DNA of 16,353 nucleotides, from contig DJPE01000072.1 of the NCBI GenBank assembly GCA_002439705.1, forward strand, positions 1 to 16,353, read 5' to 3'. The notes under the pieces are model-generated. The model did no database searches and was not told the DNA's origin. It worked only from the letters and a program-made list of their open reading frames with translations. A program made the position numbers and the translations under genes. The DNA is from Christensenella sp. UBA6420 (lineage in GTDB: Bacteria > Bacillota > Clostridia > Christensenellales > DTU072). Below are positions 14,054 to 16,353 of the stretch, piece by piece (position 1 is the first letter of the stretch; every line of letters starts with the position of its first letter).

Positions 14054-14075
14054 TTTGAAGATTTTTATCTTCAAA
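14054..14075 (-). other. Perfect stem-loop just after the oppA stop codon
   Basis: TTTGAAGAT (14054-14062) and ATCTTCAAA (14067-14075) pair perfectly with a 4-nt loop, starting 7 nt after the oppA stop. No U-tract follows on the minus strand, so it is more likely a 3' stabilising or processing structure than a terminator. Confidence 0.5.
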
Positions 14076-14082
14076 CCTTTCC

Positions 14083-16353
14083 TTATCTGTAATTGAGTTC
14101 CCAAATTCTGGAAAGGAGTCCGTTGTAGGGAGAACGTTCGCTTTCGGGCGTAAGAGTGCTTTCGTCTATTACGTCCTTATTGTACGCCGACATATCTTTT
14201 CTCTGATAAGTGGGCATTTCTACAGCGAGTTCCATAATCTTGTCGAGAGCCTTAGCGTAAATTTCCTTTCTTTCGGACTGAACGGTGGTAGCTCTGCCTG
14301 CGTCGATAAGTTCGGACAGTTCGGTGATTATTGCGTATTCCTGAGAGTACGCTTCGGTGTTCTTACCGGCTTTGATTTGCTTGTAACCCCAGTTGCTGGT
14401 GGAGCTTGCCTGAGAGTCGATGTGATATACCTGATACATATCGGGGTCGATAGTCGAAGACCACGCTGCCGCCCATATAGCGAGCTTGCCGTTGCTGAGG
14501 TCGCTCAACGCGGTGGTGGAAGTGACTACTCTTACGTCAACGCCGTGCGCGTTAAGAATTTCTTTCGCTTTAAGGAACATAGCGTATGCCGGGTGGTCGG
14601 TAGAACCGCCTGCTATCGTCATGGTGTAGTTGGTACCGGTAAGGGTATCGGTGCCGTAACCCTTGATATCTTTGTAGTAGATACCGTCGGAGTTCTTCTG
14701 ATATCCTTCCTTAGTAAGCATTTCGTCGATGTAGTATCCCGTCGAGTCGTACGCGTAGCTTACTCCGCTCGCTTCGTCGACATAAGTGGTCGCGTCGCTC
14801 GGATAAGCCCAGCTCGTCTTAGATATAGGACGGGTAATAAGGGTAGCAAGACCGCCCTTGTAGTAGTTGGAAGTAATGCGAGCGGTGTCCATAGCTTTCA
14901 TTATTACTCTTCTTACGGTGATGTTGGGTACGAATCTCGGGTTGATACCGACGTAACCGTAACCGCTGGTGTCGATTTCTACGTCACCGAGTCCCGCGTT
15001 TCTTACAGCGGCGATGTTTTCCTGCGTAGCGGACGGATCGCCGAAGTCGATATCCTTGTTCGCGAGAGCGTTTATTATCTGGTCGGATTCTACTACTTTG
15101 TATCTGAGATACTTAATCTTCGCATTGCTCAATTCTTTACCTACGGTATTGAAGTATTCGTTGCGTTCGTAGTAAACCATGTTGTTGTTAAAGAAGTTGT
15201 CCGCGGTTACCGTTCCGCTGCCGCTTTCGTTGCTGGCTTTGTACGGACCTGCGCCCACAGGCAAACCTACCTTATTGGAAGCGTTAATAACGTTGTTCAT
15301 AAATTCGATGCTACCGAATTCGAGACCGAACTCGGTGGTTCCGTTAAACGCAGCTATGTAGTCTTTGCCGTTCCAGTCGTGGGTGGAATAGTAGTGCATC
15401 GGAGACACGGTGAAAGCGAAGTTGTAGATAGCTTTCGGGTCTACGTTGTTTATCTTTATGGTAAGTACGTCGTACTCGGTGTCGAGAGCCACGCCATTGA
15501 ATTCGGTAGCCTTTCTGGTGGTAATACCGGAAATGTTGGGTACTACCTTATCGGTACCGGAGAAGTAATCGCTCTTTGCTTCGGCGGTGAACTTGTCGAG
15601 TATGGTGGTAGCCGTCGCCCAGTATTTAATAACGGTTTCGAACTGCGAGCCGTCGGTCTTCGTAATTCCGCCTGCGGGGAAGTAAGAATCGTAAACCGAG
15701 TCGATACAATACTTCTTAATCTTGTCTTCATCGGACAATCCCGCATACTTTTCGGGTTCGTCGTTAATGGAAGCCATAATTTCGTCGTTGTATACTCTGT
15801 TGGCTTCGGTTTCGTCGAGCTTGTAGTTTCCGTCGGCGTCTTTAATTAACTTATTGGAAGCGTCGCGGGCGAGAAGAGTGTTATATCCGCCGTCGTTCAT
15901 AAGGAATACCTGCCATTTAGCGGTAAATCCCCAGTCTTCGTAGCTTTCTACGCTGGCGTTGTTCCAGTCGGTGTTAAGCTCATCCTTAAAGGTAGCGGCT
16001 ACGGTTTCGTAGTCCTTTCTGAGCTGCGCTTTCTGTTCGTCGTTCCATCTGTCGGCGGGTTTGTCTTCGGTTTTGGTTCCTAATCCGACCAACTTAACGT
16101 AGTCTATATTGTCCAGAACGCGGGCGTATGCTTTCGCTACGAAAGTTTCTTCGAAAGCGGAAGAGTCGGAAGTTTGTCCTTCCTGCTGCATTCTGTAGTT
16201 TTTAAGTCCTACTATGTCGGTAGAGTAGATAGTCGCGTTACCGGTGTAAGCAGGGTCGAGATATACGTAAAGGTTGAATAATACGTCCTTTATCGTAAGG
16301 TCTTGTCCGTCGGAGAACTTAATTCCGTTTTTGATAAGGAATTCGTAAGTGGT
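14083..16353 (-). CDS. oppA: Oligopeptide-binding lipoprotein OppA (SBP family 5), N-terminus outside window
   Basis: Extracellular solute-binding protein that would deliver peptides to OppB-OppC. The frame is open to the window edge and gives 756 residues; the signal peptide and start are not visible. Residues 1-48 carry the family 5 signature (YEFLIKNGIKFSDG, LTIKDVLFNLYVYLD). GAGPYK near 367-372 is the conserved lobe motif, and the C-terminal third has the expected order: AYAMFLKAKEILNAHGVDV, LAIWAAAWSSTIDPDMY, then an ending ELAVEMPTYQRKDM. Between the first block and VPNISGITTRKATEF (about 271 onward) lies a mostly helical, acidic insertion of roughly 150-200 residues (about 52-268) where the family normally has only a few tens. 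The fragment alone exceeds the usual OppA length (about 540). It leads the opp cluster and is followed by a stem-loop and a terminator. The ATG at 16191 is internal, since the binding-protein motif continues upstream of it. Dipeptides or other ligands remain possible. Confidence 0.93.
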   Translation of the reverse strand, partial: TTYEFLIKNGIKFSDGQDLTIKDVLFNLYVYLDPAYTGNATIYSTDIVGLKNYRMQQEGQTSDSSAFEETFVAKAYARVLDNIDYVKLVGLGTKTEDKPADRWNDEQKAQLRKDYETVAATFKDELNTDWNNASVESYEDWGFTAKWQVFLMNDGGYNTLLARDASNKLIKDADGNYKLDETEANRVYNDEIMASINDEPEKYAGLSDEDKIKKYCIDSVYDSYFPAGGITKTDGSQFETVIKYWATATTILDKFTAEAKSDYFSGTDKVVPNISGITTRKATEFNGVALDTEYDVLTIKINNVDPKAIYNFAFTVSPMHYYSTHDWNGKDYIAAFNGTTEFGLEFGSIEFMNNVINASNKVGLPVGAGPYKASNESGSGTVTADNFFNNNMVYYERNEYFNTVGKELSNAKIKYLRYKVVESDQIINALANKDIDFGDPSATQENIAAVRNAGLGDVEIDTSGYGYVGINPRFVPNITVRRVIMKAMDTARITSNYYKGGLATLITRPISKTSWAYPSDATTYVDEASGVSYAYDSTGYYIDEMLTKEGYQKNSDGIYYKDIKGYGTDTLTGTNYTMTIAGGSTDHPAYAMFLKAKEILNAHGVDVRVVTSTTALSDLSNGKLAIWAAAWSSTIDPDMYQVYHIDSQASSTSNWGYKQIKAGKNTEAYSQEYAIITELSELIDAGRATTVQSERKEIYAKALDKIMELAVEMPTYQRKDMSAYNKDVIDESTLTPESERSPYNGLLSRIWELNYR

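Noticed and set aside
14377..15849. Long open plus-strand frame (490 codons) opposite oppA
   Set aside because: It lies wholly antisense to a gene with clear SBP family 5 motifs, gives a protein with no recognisable domain and Tyr/Val/Arg-rich composition, and reflects the codon bias of the real gene.
16189..16191. ATG at 16191 as the start of oppA
   Set aside because: The frame stays open upstream to the window edge and encodes the conserved FSDG...LTIKDVLFNL block, so this methionine is internal.
1..16353. tRNA, rRNA, CRISPR array, insertion sequence or phage genes
   Set aside because: I saw no regularly spaced direct repeats, transposase or integrase motifs, or RNA gene signatures. The many recurring CCGTCG-type words are codon-level repeats of Asp-Gly turns, not spaced repeats.

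Overview
All protein-coding genes recognised here read leftward (minus strand). The window shows one oligopeptide-type ABC importer locus (oppA-oppB-oppC-oppD-oppF in transcription order) followed by a run of surface lipoproteins. Strong AGGAGG-type ribosome binding sites, lipobox signal peptides, intrinsic terminators, a consensus sigma-A promoter and moderate GC content point to a Firmicute of the class Clostridia, probably an uncultured gut lineage. The InlB-type repeats, GLUG beta-helices and very large lipoproteins fit Christensenellales-like gut bacteria, but that placement is inference from style and not from a marker gene.

Layout from right to left (direction of transcription). 16353-14083: oppA, the peptide-binding lipoprotein, with its N-terminus outside the window and a large inserted segment. 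14082-13870: a gap with a 3' stem-loop, a strong intrinsic terminator and two weaker hairpins but no convincing promoter, so oppB-F probably depend on readthrough. 13869-8838: oppB, oppC, oppD and oppF, tightly packed, with gaps of 12 and 5 nt and a 1-nt overlap; ribosome binding sites lie on or beside upstream stop codons. 8837-8753: a gap with a candidate promoter and a hairpin just upstream of the next ribosome binding site. 8752-604: two giant paralogous lipoproteins of 1359 and 1350 residues, 16 nt apart, ended by an intrinsic terminator at 570-544. 603-286: a regulatory gap with a nearly perfect promoter for the next gene. 285-1: the start of a third lipoprotein of the same kind.

How the parts may work together: OppA captures peptides at the outer face of the membrane, OppB and OppC form the channel, and OppD and OppF hydrolyse ATP. 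The two giant lipoproteins share one plan: lipobox, InlB-like repeat, linker, GLUG beta-helix, a second degenerate InlB-like segment, then an array of about six to eight small beta-rich modules. They look like surface-anchored adhesive or capture proteins. The most interesting point is that the transporter itself is modified. OppB carries an extracytoplasmic insertion of about 170 residues made of a coiled coil and a beta-rich segment whose pattern recalls the lipoprotein modules. OppA carries a large insertion, OppC and OppD have N-terminal extensions of opposite charge, and OppD has a loop inserted in its nucleotide-binding domain. Together these suggest a customised peptide-uptake machine that may dock with its own surface lipoproteins. 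That coupling is a hypothesis; the sequence shows only the architecture and the gene order.
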